64,000 bases of DNA from SHZI01 sp963698405 (lineage in GTDB: Bacteria; Pseudomonadota; Gammaproteobacteria; Steroidobacterales; GCA-2729495), in assembly GCA_963698405.1 (NCBI GenBank), contig CAVOQT010000005.1:248001-312000 (forward strand), given 5' to 3'. Made by a program: the position numbers and the translations under genes. Below, one piece after another: positions 49,874 through 58,081 of this stretch. The stretch's first letter is position 1, and each line of letters begins with the position of its first letter. Under the pieces are notes generated by a model, which saw only the letters and a list, made by a program, of their open reading frames with translations, had not been told where the DNA came from and did no database searches.

Positions 49874-50553
49874 GGGTTGGAGTATCCCAGACTGCAAAGT
49901 CTCTGGTACAGGGCCTGGCGCGCCGCGCGCCGGTCGCTGTGCAGGTCGGTACAGAGTCGTTGCAGGTCTGCAACAACATCGACGTCGTAGCTTATGTCCA
50001 GACTGCTGACGCTGAGGCCGTAGCTTATGCAGCGCTCTTTCAGTGCCGTATACAGGTGCTCGCTGCTCCAGGGCAGGTCGGCGAGCTCCGGCCATGCACA
50101 TCGTGCGCCCATCAGCGTCACGCCGCCATCCAGTGCGGGGACCAGTACGACATCGTCGTGCATCAGTGCGCTACGCGCCGCACGGTAGTCGACCTCGCTC
50201 AGTATCGGTGCATCGCTGCCGATGAAGATCACTGATCCCGGGTGGTCGGTGCGCGTGATGCGATCGACCGTCTGCAGGCGCTCGCCGAGGTTGCCGGCGG
50301 GTTGCGTGATCACCCGCAGTGGTCTGTCGAGCAGCGTGGCAGCCCAATCGGTGTTGCCGCTCTCTGCTGGTGCAAGGATCACGGGACCCGGCCAGCTGCT
50401 GGCATCTTCCAGTGTGGTCGCCAGCAACAGCGTGGCGATTTCCACAGCCGCTGCCACACCGATCTGGCGGGCCAGGCGTTGTTTGCCGGTGCCAATGGCC
50501 GGTCGGCGACAGAAAATCACCAACGCTGCGTTGCTGTCCTGCGTGCTATGCAT
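49870..50553 (-). CDS. TIGR04282-family (DUF2064) nucleotidyl/glycosyltransferase-like protein
   Basis: The protein is 227 residues from ATG 50553, which opens AALVIFCRRPAIGTGKQRLA, the family signature for a nucleotide-sugar-binding site. IFIGSDAPILS and VPALDGGVTLMGAR follow. It is normally paired with TIGR04283. Together with the radical SAM protein this forms a three-gene operon that may modify a small molecule; arsenosugar synthesis is suggested only by family naming. Confidence 0.87.
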   Translation of the reverse strand: MHSTQDSNAALVIFCRRPAIGTGKQRLARQIGVAAAVEIATLLLATTLEDASSWPGPVILAPAESGNTDWAATLLDRPLRVITQPAGNLGERLQTVDRITRTDHPGSVIFIGSDAPILSEVDYRAARSALMHDDVVLVPALDGGVTLMGARCAWPELADLPWSSEHLYTALKERCISYGLSVSSLDISYDVDVVADLQRLCTDLHSDRRAARQALYQRLCSLGYSNP

Positions 50554-50683
50554 GGCGCCAGCATAGCTGCCGGCCTGATCTGGCTGGAGTCTGTTTGTCT
50601 CGACCCTGAACCCGTGCTTGTCAAGCCCGAAATATGCCCTGTCCAGCGCACATTTTGCGCTGCGATATGCTCTGCAAGGCACT

Positions 50684-50743
50684 GCCTGTCAGGCATAAAA
50701 AATCAATCTAAACAGATAGATAGCTAATACCTGTCAGGCATAA
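50684..50743. promoter_or_regulatory. Two palindromic repeats, possible operator pair
   Basis: CCTGTCAGGCATAA is repeated at 50685-50698 and 50730-50743 (45-bp spacing). Each copy contains the palindrome CCTG-T-CAGG, and the first is perfect over 11 bp (GCCTGTCAGGC). They lie about 130-190 bp upstream of the TIGR04282 start at 50553. Regulatory function is inferred. Confidence 0.35.
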
Positions 50744-50766
50744 GTGCGTTCGCTCTCAAGCCGGAA

Positions 50767-51050
50767 CTAATCCAGGGTGCAGTGAGGAGTCAGTTGTATA
50801 TACTTCTGACCTACCTGCTGAACGAAGTGCCGGTTTTCACCCCAGAGCAACAATTCGCGAACGGTGAAAAAGGGCGTCCAGGCAGGATCTTCCAGATTCT
50901 TGTTGGTCCGGTTTCGAAATTCACCCGGGCTGACACCACCGGTCAGGCCCGGCGGTCCGAATCGCAGTCTGGTCAACAGTCCCGTGTCGGGGTTCGGCTG
51001 GATTTTTTCGGATCGTCGGGCCCCTTCCTCAGCGACAGCTCGCCCGGTGT
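50767..51050 (-). other. Open coding-like remnant without a start
   Basis: The minus-strand frame ending at 50767 reads as plausible protein (NPDTGLLTRLRFGPPGLTGG, DPAWTPFFTVRELLLWGENR, HFVQQVGQKYIQL) and extends upstream to about 51050 without a convincing start. It is in a different frame from the small gene ending at 51029. It may be the C-terminus of a broken gene. I do not recognise the family. The rest of the 475-bp gap holds only the palindromic repeats. Confidence 0.35.
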
Positions 51051-51250
51051 TCTGTTTCCAGTGTCGATAGCTTGTGCTTGGACAGCCGCCCTTGTTTGGC
51101 GGTATAGCCCATGCGTCGCTGCAGGCGGATCTCTGCGATACGGCTCTCCAGCTTCAGGCAGCGACGCTTTTCCTCAGCGCTGCGTGTGGCGCCGCTAACC
51201 GGCGGCATGCAGCTTCCCAGCAGTAGCAGTGCAAGAACCAGACGTTTCAT
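51029..51250 (-). CDS. Small exported basic protein
   Basis: The protein is 73 residues from ATG 51250, with AAGGAG upstream. A lipoprotein-like or Sec signal (VLALLLLGSC) is followed by a short basic helical part (RRCLKLESRIAEIRLQRRMG) ending CR. Small proteins of this kind are common in proteobacteria and have no known role. ATG 51250 rather than 51298 is chosen for the ribosome-binding site and leader. Confidence 0.6.
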   Translation of the reverse strand: MKRLVLALLLLGSCMPPVSGATRSAEEKRRCLKLESRIAEIRLQRRMGYTAKQGRLSKHKLSTLETEHRASCR

Positions 51251-51337
51251 GGTGCCGCTCCTTCCATATGAGTAACGGTCGGAGCATGCGGCGCTCACTG
51301 GCTATGCGGCGAGCGGTGTATATGGCGGGATTGCGGA

Positions 51338-51727
51338 CTATCGCGCAGGTGGTGCCAGTGGCTGCCGGGCAATCTGGAATTCGCTAACCGGCATACCACC
51401 GATCAGGTGTTCCTGAATGATGCGTTCAAGCACGGCAGGTGTGCAGTGCCGGTACCAGATGCCTTCCGGGTAGACGAGGGCCACGGGGCCCTGCATGCAG
51501 ACCTGCAGGCAATTGGCTTTGGTACGGAAAACGCCGCCGGTACCGGTCAGGCCCAGTTCCTTGAGTCGACTTTTGAGGTAGTCCCAGGCAACCAGGCTGT
51601 CTTCACGCGAACAACAATTGGGCTTGCTCTGGTCGCAACACAGGAAGATGTGTCGCTGGATGCTGCTGATGGCCAGCTTTTCAATGCGTGCCTGCAGTGT
51701 GCGGTCGGTGTCTGAAGAGTCGGTCAT
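51338..51727 (-). CDS. Thioredoxin-like [2Fe-2S] ferredoxin
   Basis: The 129-residue protein has IFLCCDQSKPNCCSREDS, GVFRTKANCLQVCMQGPVAL and VYPEGIWYRHCTP, the pattern of the thioredoxin-like [2Fe-2S] ferredoxin family (C30/C31 and C38/C39 with C73 and C77). It carries electrons in the cytoplasm. It is divergent from the next gene and has no obvious partner nearby. Confidence 0.87.
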   Translation of the reverse strand: MTDSSDTDRTLQARIEKLAISSIQRHIFLCCDQSKPNCCSREDSLVAWDYLKSRLKELGLTGTGGVFRTKANCLQVCMQGPVALVYPEGIWYRHCTPAVLERIIQEHLIGGMPVSEFQIARQPLAPPAR

Positions 51728-51853
51728 TGTTCGCCTGTTGGTTTGAATCGCTCTCTGCCAGCCCCTGTGGTTGGGTGCCGCCGGCTACATTGCATACACT
51801 GCGCCGTCGCCCGAATACCAACATGCGCGATCTGGACAGGAGCAGTAATTGCC

Positions 51854-52678
51854 GTGAGCAAAGGTACTGAAACCAAGACGATTATGGAATTCCTCGCCGA
51901 AAATCCCGATGTGGATGTTTCGCGCGCCTGGGAACGTTGCTGGAACATTCACTCGAAGATCGTCGAGCGCGTGCAGGCCCGGTTCGGCGTGCAGCGTCAT
52001 GTGCAGACCGAGGGCCAGGACTACTGGACTTCGCCTGATGGTCAACTGGAGGGTGCCTTCAAGGGCTACACCGGCCCGGATGTCGACTGGCTCGTGCACT
52101 CGTGGCTCGGTAACCGCAAGGCCAGCCTGCTCGACATGAACGCCACTGCCTTTCTCAGTCAGCAGACGCGCGTACCGCATCTCGGCATCATCTTCGGCAC
52201 GATTCCAAAACTGTATTTCTATGCCGAGTACATGCCGCGGGTGGACTTGCGTACCAATTATGAATATCTGCTGAAGTATTACGAGCCGGCAAACCAGGAC
52301 TTTCTGAAATTTCGCAGCGACCCGAAATGGACGCGCTTCGTCAGTCACGGCACCTATCTGCGCGCTCTGATGTCACCGGTCGCGACGAGCTCACATGCCG
52401 AACTCAATGACGAGAACATCGGTACCTGTGAGAAATATCTGGTCGGGTTCGTCGATCGCTGGTTCCGCTGGCTTGATGATGCGGAAATAGTGCCGGAGAA
52501 CGAACGCGCTGCCCAGCAGGACCACGATTTCAAGGTGCGGGAACTGGGTTACCGTACTGATCCGATGAATGTGTTGCCGCAACGGGTACTCGGCGAGCAG
52601 GAGTTCAATCGGCGTCTGGAGATGCGTATCGGTACGCAGCAGATGGCGGAGTCGCAGGGTCGCTGGCGGAAGAGCTGA
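51854..52678 (+). CDS. Possible red-chlorophyll-catabolite-reductase-like (bilin-reductase fold) protein
   Basis: The protein is 274 residues from GTG 51854, with AGGAG about 11 bases upstream. It has no signal peptide or membrane segment. RVPHLGIIFGTIPKLYFYAE, LLKYYEPANQDFLKF, a later ALMSPVATSSH and FVDRWFRWLDDAEIVPENER recall RCCR-like proteins, seen in plants and some bacteria that lack chlorophyll. The resemblance is by eye and weak. It could be an uncharacterised oxidoreductase. Confidence 0.45.
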   Translation: MSKGTETKTIMEFLAENPDVDVSRAWERCWNIHSKIVERVQARFGVQRHVQTEGQDYWTSPDGQLEGAFKGYTGPDVDWLVHSWLGNRKASLLDMNATAFLSQQTRVPHLGIIFGTIPKLYFYAEYMPRVDLRTNYEYLLKYYEPANQDFLKFRSDPKWTRFVSHGTYLRALMSPVATSSHAELNDENIGTCEKYLVGFVDRWFRWLDDAEIVPENERAAQQDHDFKVRELGYRTDPMNVLPQRVLGEQEFNRRLEMRIGTQQMAESQGRWRKS

Positions 52679-52734
52679 CCCGGAGGCAAGGTAAACCAGA
52701 GGCGAGTCGGAGTTGTTACTCCGACCCGCCCTGA

Positions 52735-52839
52735 TCAGTTGGCCAGGAACAGCAGCAGGGTGACTACCGGGATGCTCACGGCCACGGCCGCCAGCAGCAG
52801 TTCGCCCAGGATCTCAAACTCGTCTACGCCCAGATTCAT
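52735..52839 (-). CDS. 34-residue single-helix membrane protein opposite a two-component system
   Basis: From ATG 52839 (GAGGA about 6 bases upstream) the frame encodes MNLGVDEFEILGELL, a hydrophobic helix (LLAAVAVSIPVVTLLLFLA) and a final Asn, then TGA at 52735-52737. An in-frame ATG at 52857 would add six residues. It is divergent from the response regulator at 53075 and shares its promoter region. Small proteins in such positions (for example MgrB) can modulate sensor kinases; this is inference. Confidence 0.55.
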   Translation of the reverse strand: MNLGVDEFEILGELLLAAVAVSIPVVTLLLFLAN

Positions 52840-52940
52840 AATATTCCTCAACATCATCCTCATTCCTTGTGCAAAATCGCTACAGTCTCTTGCGACGTGC
52901 ACACAGTAAGGGCCGTTTGTTGCACGGTCCTTTCAGTGGG

Positions 52941-52965
52941 GTAACACGCTGTAACAATTTGTAAC
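52941..52965 (+). promoter_or_regulatory. Triple GTAAC direct repeat, probable OmpR/CpxR-type binding site
   Basis: GTAAC occurs three times at exact 10-bp spacing (52941, 52951, 52961), with an inverted copy GTTAC at 52991. OmpR-family regulators bind pentamer direct repeats spaced by 5 bp, such as the CpxR box GTAAA-N5-GTAAA. It lies 110 bp upstream of the response-regulator gene and in the shared gap with the small membrane protein. Autoregulation is therefore likely. Confidence 0.6.
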
Positions 52966-53074
52966 GCCCAGCCCCTTTATTCAACAAAGGGTTACGATCT
53001 GTCCTGAAGGTTGACCCACAACCCCAGGGGCAGCCGGGCATTTGATGGCATCAGGCCGGTAAAAAGCGTGACGC

Positions 53075-53776
53075 ATGACGCGAATTCTGCTCATCGATGA
53101 CGACGAAAAGCTCGGCGAACTGCTGAAGGCCTACTTTCAGCGCTTCGACATGCAGCTCGATAATGCCGTGCGTCCGTCCGAGGGACTGATGAAGATTCAG
53201 CGCGACAAGCCTGATCTGGTGATTCTCGACGGCATGTTGCCCGAGCAGGACGGTTTCGATGTCTGCCGCACGATCCGCAAGACCAGTTCGATACCCGTCG
53301 TGATGCTGACCGCGCGCGGTGACGTGACCGACCGCATCGTGGGCCTGGAAATCGGTGCCGACGACTATCTCTCCAAGCCTTTCGAGCCGCGCGAGCTGGT
53401 GGTGCGTATCCAGAGCGTACTGCGGCGGAGTCGGGCGGCGGCGGAGGCTGATGACGACAAGGTGCTGCATTTCGGCAGTCTGCTGGTCGATACTGAACGA
53501 CGCACGGCCGAACTCGACGGCAATCCGCTCGACCTGACCACGATGGAATATCAGCTCCTGGTGCTGTTTGCCTCCAACCCGGGCCGCACCTTCAATCGCG
53601 ACGAAATCCTCAACGAATTGCGCGGTATCGATGCACAGCTCTTCTCGCGTTCGGTGGACATTCTGGTCAGCCGCCTGCGGCAGAAGCTCGGTGACACCAG
53701 CCGACAGCCGCGCTTCATCAAGACGGTGTGGGGAACCGGCTATGCCTTCGTCGGTGTAGAGCCGGCTGCCGGATGA
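53075..53776 (+). CDS. OmpR-family response regulator (RstA/CpxR-like)
   Basis: The 233-residue protein has a receiver domain (ILLIDDDEKLGELLKAYF, phosphoacceptor D52 in LVILDGMLP, T79 and K101) and a C-terminal winged helix (DLTTMEYQLLVLFASNPGR, RFIKTVWGTGYAFVG). It shares an ATGA overlap with its kinase. The RstA/CpxR subgroup is suggested by DDDEKLGELLKAYF and LDGMLPEQDGF. It likely binds the GTAAC repeats upstream. Confidence 0.92.
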   Translation: MTRILLIDDDEKLGELLKAYFQRFDMQLDNAVRPSEGLMKIQRDKPDLVILDGMLPEQDGFDVCRTIRKTSSIPVVMLTARGDVTDRIVGLEIGADDYLSKPFEPRELVVRIQSVLRRSRAAAEADDDKVLHFGSLLVDTERRTAELDGNPLDLTTMEYQLLVLFASNPGRTFNRDEILNELRGIDAQLFSRSVDILVSRLRQKLGDTSRQPRFIKTVWGTGYAFVGVEPAAG

Positions 53777-55149
53777 TCAGGGAAATCACGCGTTCGCTGT
53801 CGGCGCGTCTGGTCGGCGTATTTTTTCTGACTTCGCTGGTCTACGGTTTTGGCTCGGTCTATGCGGTACGCATGGTCCGTGAGACGGATTACCTGCGTGA
53901 AATCGTCGGTTCGCATATCTCTCTGCATGCCGACCTGGTGCTTAAAGAGATCGGTACGCCACCGGATCCGGCCAAGGCCAAGGCGATCGTCGATCGCATC
54001 CCGGTGGATATCCGCATCAGCAGTCCTGGCAACGAATGGTCATCGGTTCCGGAGTTTCCCGAGCTGGACACGATCCCCTTTGGTCCCATTGCCTACCTGG
54101 GTCTGGATGACAAGAGCCGCCAGGATATCGAGTCCTGGGCGCTTGGCCTCGAGCGGGTGCGCTTTGCACGCTATCAGGGCCACGTTTTTGCGGAGTTGAA
54201 GGAGGGGCCACATGTCGTGGTGTTTGCCTCGCCACGACTTTCCGAGAGTCCACCGCCGGATCTGACCGGTCCGGTCATGGTCCTGTTCTCATTGCTGGTG
54301 CTGTCATTCTGCTTCCTGGCGGTACGCTGGCTGGTGCGTCCTATCAAATGGATCCAGGCTGGTACCTCACGTATCGGTCAGGGTGATCTGGATTACCGGA
54401 TCGAGACCAGTCGTCGTGATGACCTGGGTGATCTTGCCGCAGGCATCAATCACATGGCGGACGATGTGCGCGACATGCTCGAGGCCAAGCGCCAGCTGCT
54501 GCTGGCGATCAGTCACGAACTGCGCTCGCCGCTGACGCGTGCCAAAGTGGCGCTCGAATTTCTCGAGGACGATCAGATCAAGCGCAACCTGCTCGACGAT
54601 ATCCGGGAAATGGAACGGCTGATCGCTGATCTGCTCGAAAGCGAGCGCATGAATGTCGGCCATACCACTCTGCAGCGTTCGCTGGTCGACCTGTGCGCGA
54701 TGCTGAATGGGCTGATCAGTGACGAGTTCCAGGAGCAGGCCGGACGGATCGATCTGAAGCTGCCTCCAGGCGTGCTGGTGCGCGAGGTCGATGAGGTCCG
54801 GCTGCGGCTGGTCGCCAAGAACCTGATCGAGAATGCCCTGCGTTACACGCCGCCGGATGCTGCCCCGGTTGAAATTGGCTTGACGGTAAAACCGGGCATG
54901 GTGCTGCTGCAGATCCGCGATCATGGGCCGGGCATATCCAGCGAGCACTTGCCGAAAATCAGCCAGCCCTTCTATCGGGCTGATCCTGCGCGCAGTCGCA
55001 GCACCGGCGGGCTTGGGCTTGGGCTGTACCTGGCGCGGCGTATCGCAGAAGCACACAACGGCAGTCTGGTGATCGAGAGCGAACTGGGCTACGGAACGCT
55101 GGTGACGGTAACGATTCCTGATTTTGTCGTTGCACAGGACATGCTGTGA
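53773..55149 (+). CDS. Sensor histidine kinase (RstB/CpxA-like)
   Basis: The 458-residue protein starts at ATG 53773. Two membrane helices (about 13-33 and 166-186) enclose a periplasmic sensor of about 130 residues. A HAMP domain, the phospho-acceptor H248 (LAISHELRSPLTRAKVAL), N box (AKNLIENALRY), G1 (RDHGPGI) and G2 (GGLGLGLYLA) follow. It is complete and without frameshifts, unlike the kinase at 8-9.5 kb. Its signal is unknown. Confidence 0.92.
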   Translation: MIREITRSLSARLVGVFFLTSLVYGFGSVYAVRMVRETDYLREIVGSHISLHADLVLKEIGTPPDPAKAKAIVDRIPVDIRISSPGNEWSSVPEFPELDTIPFGPIAYLGLDDKSRQDIESWALGLERVRFARYQGHVFAELKEGPHVVVFASPRLSESPPPDLTGPVMVLFSLLVLSFCFLAVRWLVRPIKWIQAGTSRIGQGDLDYRIETSRRDDLGDLAAGINHMADDVRDMLEAKRQLLLAISHELRSPLTRAKVALEFLEDDQIKRNLLDDIREMERLIADLLESERMNVGHTTLQRSLVDLCAMLNGLISDEFQEQAGRIDLKLPPGVLVREVDEVRLRLVAKNLIENALRYTPPDAAPVEIGLTVKPGMVLLQIRDHGPGISSEHLPKISQPFYRADPARSRSTGGLGLGLYLARRIAEAHNGSLVIESELGYGTLVTVTIPDFVVAQDML

Positions 55150-55234
55150 TTCTGCTGCCGGTGCCGGGCTGCGTGCATATCGGTTAGCATGAAGCTTGGC
55201 CATTCTGGCCGATCTGCCCAGCGGAGTACTGCTT

Positions 55235-55537
55235 ATGGACGAAGACGACAACACCATTATGGATAGCGCGGCAGAGCAGGTCGTCGAACTGGGTAATCGC
55301 ATGCTCGAAGCCGATGATGAGGCCGATTCATGGGATGTCGCCGATGGCCTGCTGGCCGGCGCAATCCAGTTCTGGCTCTATTCCCGCCAGCCCTGTGATG
55401 ATCCGCGCTGTGAAAACTGCGCTGAGGTCGGCACTGCCGAGCTGCGTATGCGCAAGCTGATGGAGGAAACCCGGCGGTCTGCGGAGGAGAGCAGCTACTA
55501 CGAGACGCCATTCGACATGAATGTCGGTCGGGCCTGA
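55235..55537 (+). CDS. Small acidic cytoplasmic protein
   Basis: The protein is 100 residues from ATG 55235, with GGAG 8 bases upstream; GTG/ATG starts back to 55196 are less likely. It is acidic, with DEADSWDVADGLLAGAIQFW and a cysteine set CDDPRCENC that could bind a metal. It lies 73 bp ahead of the [2Fe-2S] ferredoxin gene. I do not recognise it. Confidence 0.6.
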   Translation: MDEDDNTIMDSAAEQVVELGNRMLEADDEADSWDVADGLLAGAIQFWLYSRQPCDDPRCENCAEVGTAELRMRKLMEETRRSAEESSYYETPFDMNVGRA

Positions 55538-55609
55538 TCCCGGTCAGGTTCCGGGCTTGGACCTTCGTGCTATATTCCGGCGCCTTTTTTCTAATACGGA
55601 TGCGGGACA

Positions 55610-55927
55610 ATGCCGACGATTTACGTGACTAACCGGAGCGGCAAGAAATACACGCTCAAGGTCGATAACGGACTCACCCTCATGGAGCCGCTGCGCGAGA
55701 TCGACGACAGCATTGAGGCTTTGTGTGGTGGCATGTGCTCCTGCGCCAGCTGTCACATCTTCATCAGCCCGGAGTGGTTCGACAAGGTTCCCGGCCCGCA
55801 GAGCGATGAAACCGAACTGCTCGAGGGCACCGAAACCTTCCGTGGTCCGGAATCGCGGTTGGCCTGTCAGGTCAAGGTCACAGATGCCATCGATGGCATG
55901 ACGCTGATCGTTGCACCGGAGGAATAG
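55610..55927 (+). CDS. Adrenodoxin-type [2Fe-2S] ferredoxin
   Basis: The 105-residue protein has ligands C39, C45, C48 and C86 (LCGGMCSCASCH and RLACQVKV), with the C-x5-C-x2-C-x37-C spacing of adrenodoxin-like ferredoxins. An extra C43 is present. It transfers electrons to P450s or other oxygenases in related systems, but no such partner lies here. The neighbouring MaoC-like gene starts 12 bp later. Confidence 0.92.
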   Translation: MPTIYVTNRSGKKYTLKVDNGLTLMEPLREIDDSIEALCGGMCSCASCHIFISPEWFDKVPGPQSDETELLEGTETFRGPESRLACQVKVTDAIDGMTLIVAPEE

Positions 55928-55939
55928 ACTTCCGCCCGG

Positions 55940-56773
55940 ATGCCGATTGATTACGAACACCTGATGTCGCTGCGCAGTCGCAGCGAAGCGGTCAGCTACA
56001 CCGATCGCGATACGCTGCTCTATGCGCTCGCCGTCGGCCTCGGTCGTGATCCCGGTGATCGTAACGAGCTGCCTTATGTTTCCGAGCATGCCGGCCTGCG
56101 CGCCTTGCCGACGCTGGCCAGCGGGCTGGTTCCAGCCAGTTTGCTGCAGGATTGCGGCTGGGATGTGGCGCGCGTCGTGCGCCAGGCTGAGAGCCTCACT
56201 CTCGACCGTCCGCTGGATGATTCCGGCGCCCTGTTGATCGATAGCGCGGTGGTTGCGGTGACGGATCAGGGTGCTGATACGGGTGCGCTGATCGTCGTCG
56301 AGAGTCGCGCGCGTCGTGCACATGACGATCGGCCGCTGTTCAGCTTGCGTCGCACGCTGCTGGCACGCGGTGATGGTGGCTTTGGCGGTCCGCGCGGGAC
56401 CGCCGCTGTTGCGGCACATCGCATACCAGAGCGTGCCCCGGACCTCACTGCGATGCTTGCCACGCGCGCCGATCAGGGCCTGTTGTTCCGGCTGTGTGGC
56501 GACCGCGATCCCGTTTACGTGAACCCGGCGGCCCCCGTTCTGCATGAACTGTGCACCTGGGGCATCGCCTGCCACGCCGTACTGCGCGTGATCTGCGAAT
56601 ACGACCACACCCTGATTGCCTCATTTGCGGCCAGTTTTTCTGCGCCGCTGACGCCCGGCGAGAGCTTGCAGGCCGAGCTGTGGCAGGACGCCAACGTGGT
56701 CTCGTTCCGGCTGCGCGTGCCAGAGCGTAATGCCATCGTGCTGGATAACGGCCGCTGCGTGCTGGCGAGCTGA
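55940..56773 (+). CDS. MaoC-like hydratase with eroded catalytic motif
   Basis: The 277-residue protein has a double-hotdog layout of the MaoC/(R)-hydratase 2 family (GALLIDSAVVAVTDQGAD; later GESLQAELWQD, VPERNAIVLDNGR). The usual GDxNPLHxDP motif reads GDRDPVYVNP (187-196), with Tyr in place of the catalytic His. About eight residues of the following helix are missing, and HGLC reads HELC. Dehydratase activity is therefore doubtful. It lies close after the ferredoxin gene and 49 bp before tRNA-Ala. Confidence 0.75.
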   Translation: MPIDYEHLMSLRSRSEAVSYTDRDTLLYALAVGLGRDPGDRNELPYVSEHAGLRALPTLASGLVPASLLQDCGWDVARVVRQAESLTLDRPLDDSGALLIDSAVVAVTDQGADTGALIVVESRARRAHDDRPLFSLRRTLLARGDGGFGGPRGTAAVAAHRIPERAPDLTAMLATRADQGLLFRLCGDRDPVYVNPAAPVLHELCTWGIACHAVLRVICEYDHTLIASFAASFSAPLTPGESLQAELWQDANVVSFRLRVPERNAIVLDNGRCVLAS

Positions 56774-56822
56774 TTTCGAGGTTTCCACCCGGCCGGGCTT
56801 TCAGTAGACTGTGCGCCGCTGT

Positions 56823-56898
<76 letters not shown>

Positions 56899-56932
56899 CT
56901 AACCCTTCCAGCCAAGTCCGACCAAGTGCAAT

Positions 56933-56957
56933 AAGCCCGTGTAAATGCGGGCTTTTT
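56933..56957 (+). terminator. Rho-independent terminator after tRNA-Ala
   Basis: Stem AAGCCCG/CGGGCTT with an 8-nt loop is followed by TTTTTT. Confidence 0.88.
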
Positions 56958-56993
56958 TGTGTCTTTTGGTCTGTAGTTGTTCGAGAATGTTCC

Positions 56994-57032
56994 GGGGGCA
57001 ACTGACCCCTGCCGCAAAAGTGAGTTGCCCCC
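56994..57032. repeat. Inverted repeat ahead of the integrase remnant
   Basis: GGGGGCAACT (56994-57003) and AGTTGCCCCC (57023-57032) form a perfect 10-bp inverted repeat with a 19-nt loop, directly before the remnant's first codon. It could be an integrase arm-type or operator site; this is inference. Confidence 0.45.
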
Positions 57033-57138
57033 TTGCCCCTTAAAGACAGCGCCGTTAAGGCTGCCAAACCGCGTACGAAGTCGTACAGGCTGTTTGATAG
57101 CTGTGGGCTATATCTGGGTTGCCCGAGCGGCGGCCGCG
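57033..57138 (+). pseudogene. N-terminal remnant of a P4-type tyrosine integrase
   Basis: The frame reads PLKDSAVKAAKPRTKSYRLF then DSCGLYLG, which matches the DUF4102 arm-binding start of P4-family integrases ('PLTDTAIRNAKPxxKPYKLxDGxGLYL'). It breaks off after about 35 codons. The catalytic domain is absent. Its place next to tRNA-Ala marks a former or degraded island attachment site. Confidence 0.7.
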
Positions 57139-57376
57139 GTGGCGACCATCGAGAGTTTCGGCTGCGTCTACCCGTACGAAGGCAGCGGGCTGAGCGACCG
57201 GGGCTCGAAGCACCACGTCGGATCTCGGCTCGGGCAAATTCGAGACCCGCGACGAGCAGGAGGTGACCGGCTACACCAGGTTGATGGACGTGATCAGTCG
57301 GGTCGACGGAGGTACGGTTCGTTAACGAGCGCCAGGGTCCAGCAACTCAAGGGGAGACGCTATCGCGCGTAGCCTA
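57139..57376 (+). other. Scrambled stretch with a possible gene 3' end
   Basis: About 240 bp without an intact gene. One frame ends in a protein-like stretch (GKFETRDEQEVTGYTRLMDV then about ten residues, TAA at about 57325), perhaps the C-terminus of a lost gene. No family is recognised. It lies between the integrase remnant and the hydrolase remnant. Confidence 0.3.
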
Positions 57377-58052
57377 TTGATGAAGGCACCGGTCGGCAAA
57401 CGGGACGAATCGAACAGTCGCGTCGGCGTCGAGAAAACGGCGAAGTGCAGATCGGTTGTGCTTCAGGACCGCGCACGACGTTCTGATACGTCGCGCCTGA
57501 TGGCTCGAATGTCCCTTGGTATGCCGACCATCCGACCGACAGCAGCATTCGGCAGGAAAGCTACCTGTTACAGGTTGTGATTCCGTTCGTCGATCGAACG
57601 TATCCAACGTCGGCTAAAGCATCTGATCGACTCTTGCTCGGGATTCAGCAAATCGGGCTGGGAGCCTGGAGCCTGTTACTGCGACATCCCGAAACCTTCG
57701 GGCGAGCCGTCGCCTGGGACGCGCCGCTGATGAAGCAAACTATCGGGCCTTACGGCACGCAGGACATCTATCCGCACCCCTGAAAACTTTCAGAGGTATG
57801 ACTCGCCAACCTGTTGATTCAGCGTGCTGAGTGGCTGCGAAAGACGTACGCGGGAGTCTCCACGGCTCAGGTCTCACCGGCGATGGAAAATTCTATTGGC
57901 ACCACGAGCAGATGCACGCGCTGTTGGAAGAGCTGGAGATCCCGTATGTGGAGCAGAACGCTCAAACGCGTCGCCACGATTGGCACAGCGGTCGGGTTAC
58001 TGAAGCTACCCAACTACTCCTGCCCGTCACCAGAAAGCAGACCAGCCTTTAA
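57377..58052 (+). pseudogene. Broken alpha/beta-hydrolase (esterase-like) gene
   Basis: Several frames pieced together give APDGSNVPWYADHPTDSS, QESYLLQVVIPFVDRTYPT, a nucleophile-elbow-like segment (observed LLGIQQIGLGAWSLLLRHPE, but LLGFSKSGWGAWSLLLRHPE if one G is removed and one restored), AVAWDAPLMKQTIGPYGTQD and a C-terminal LHGSGLTGDGKFYWHHEQMH ending with stop at about 58052. This resembles an esterase or peptidase-type hydrolase. At least three indels break it. Confidence 0.5.
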
Positions 58053-58081
58053 AGGGGGCTGTCTTGCGGTAGAACGCATTG

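Noticed and set aside
55544..56608. 354-codon minus-strand frame opposite the ferredoxin and MaoC-like genes
   Set aside because: Composition is shadow-like and both plus-strand genes are recognisable.
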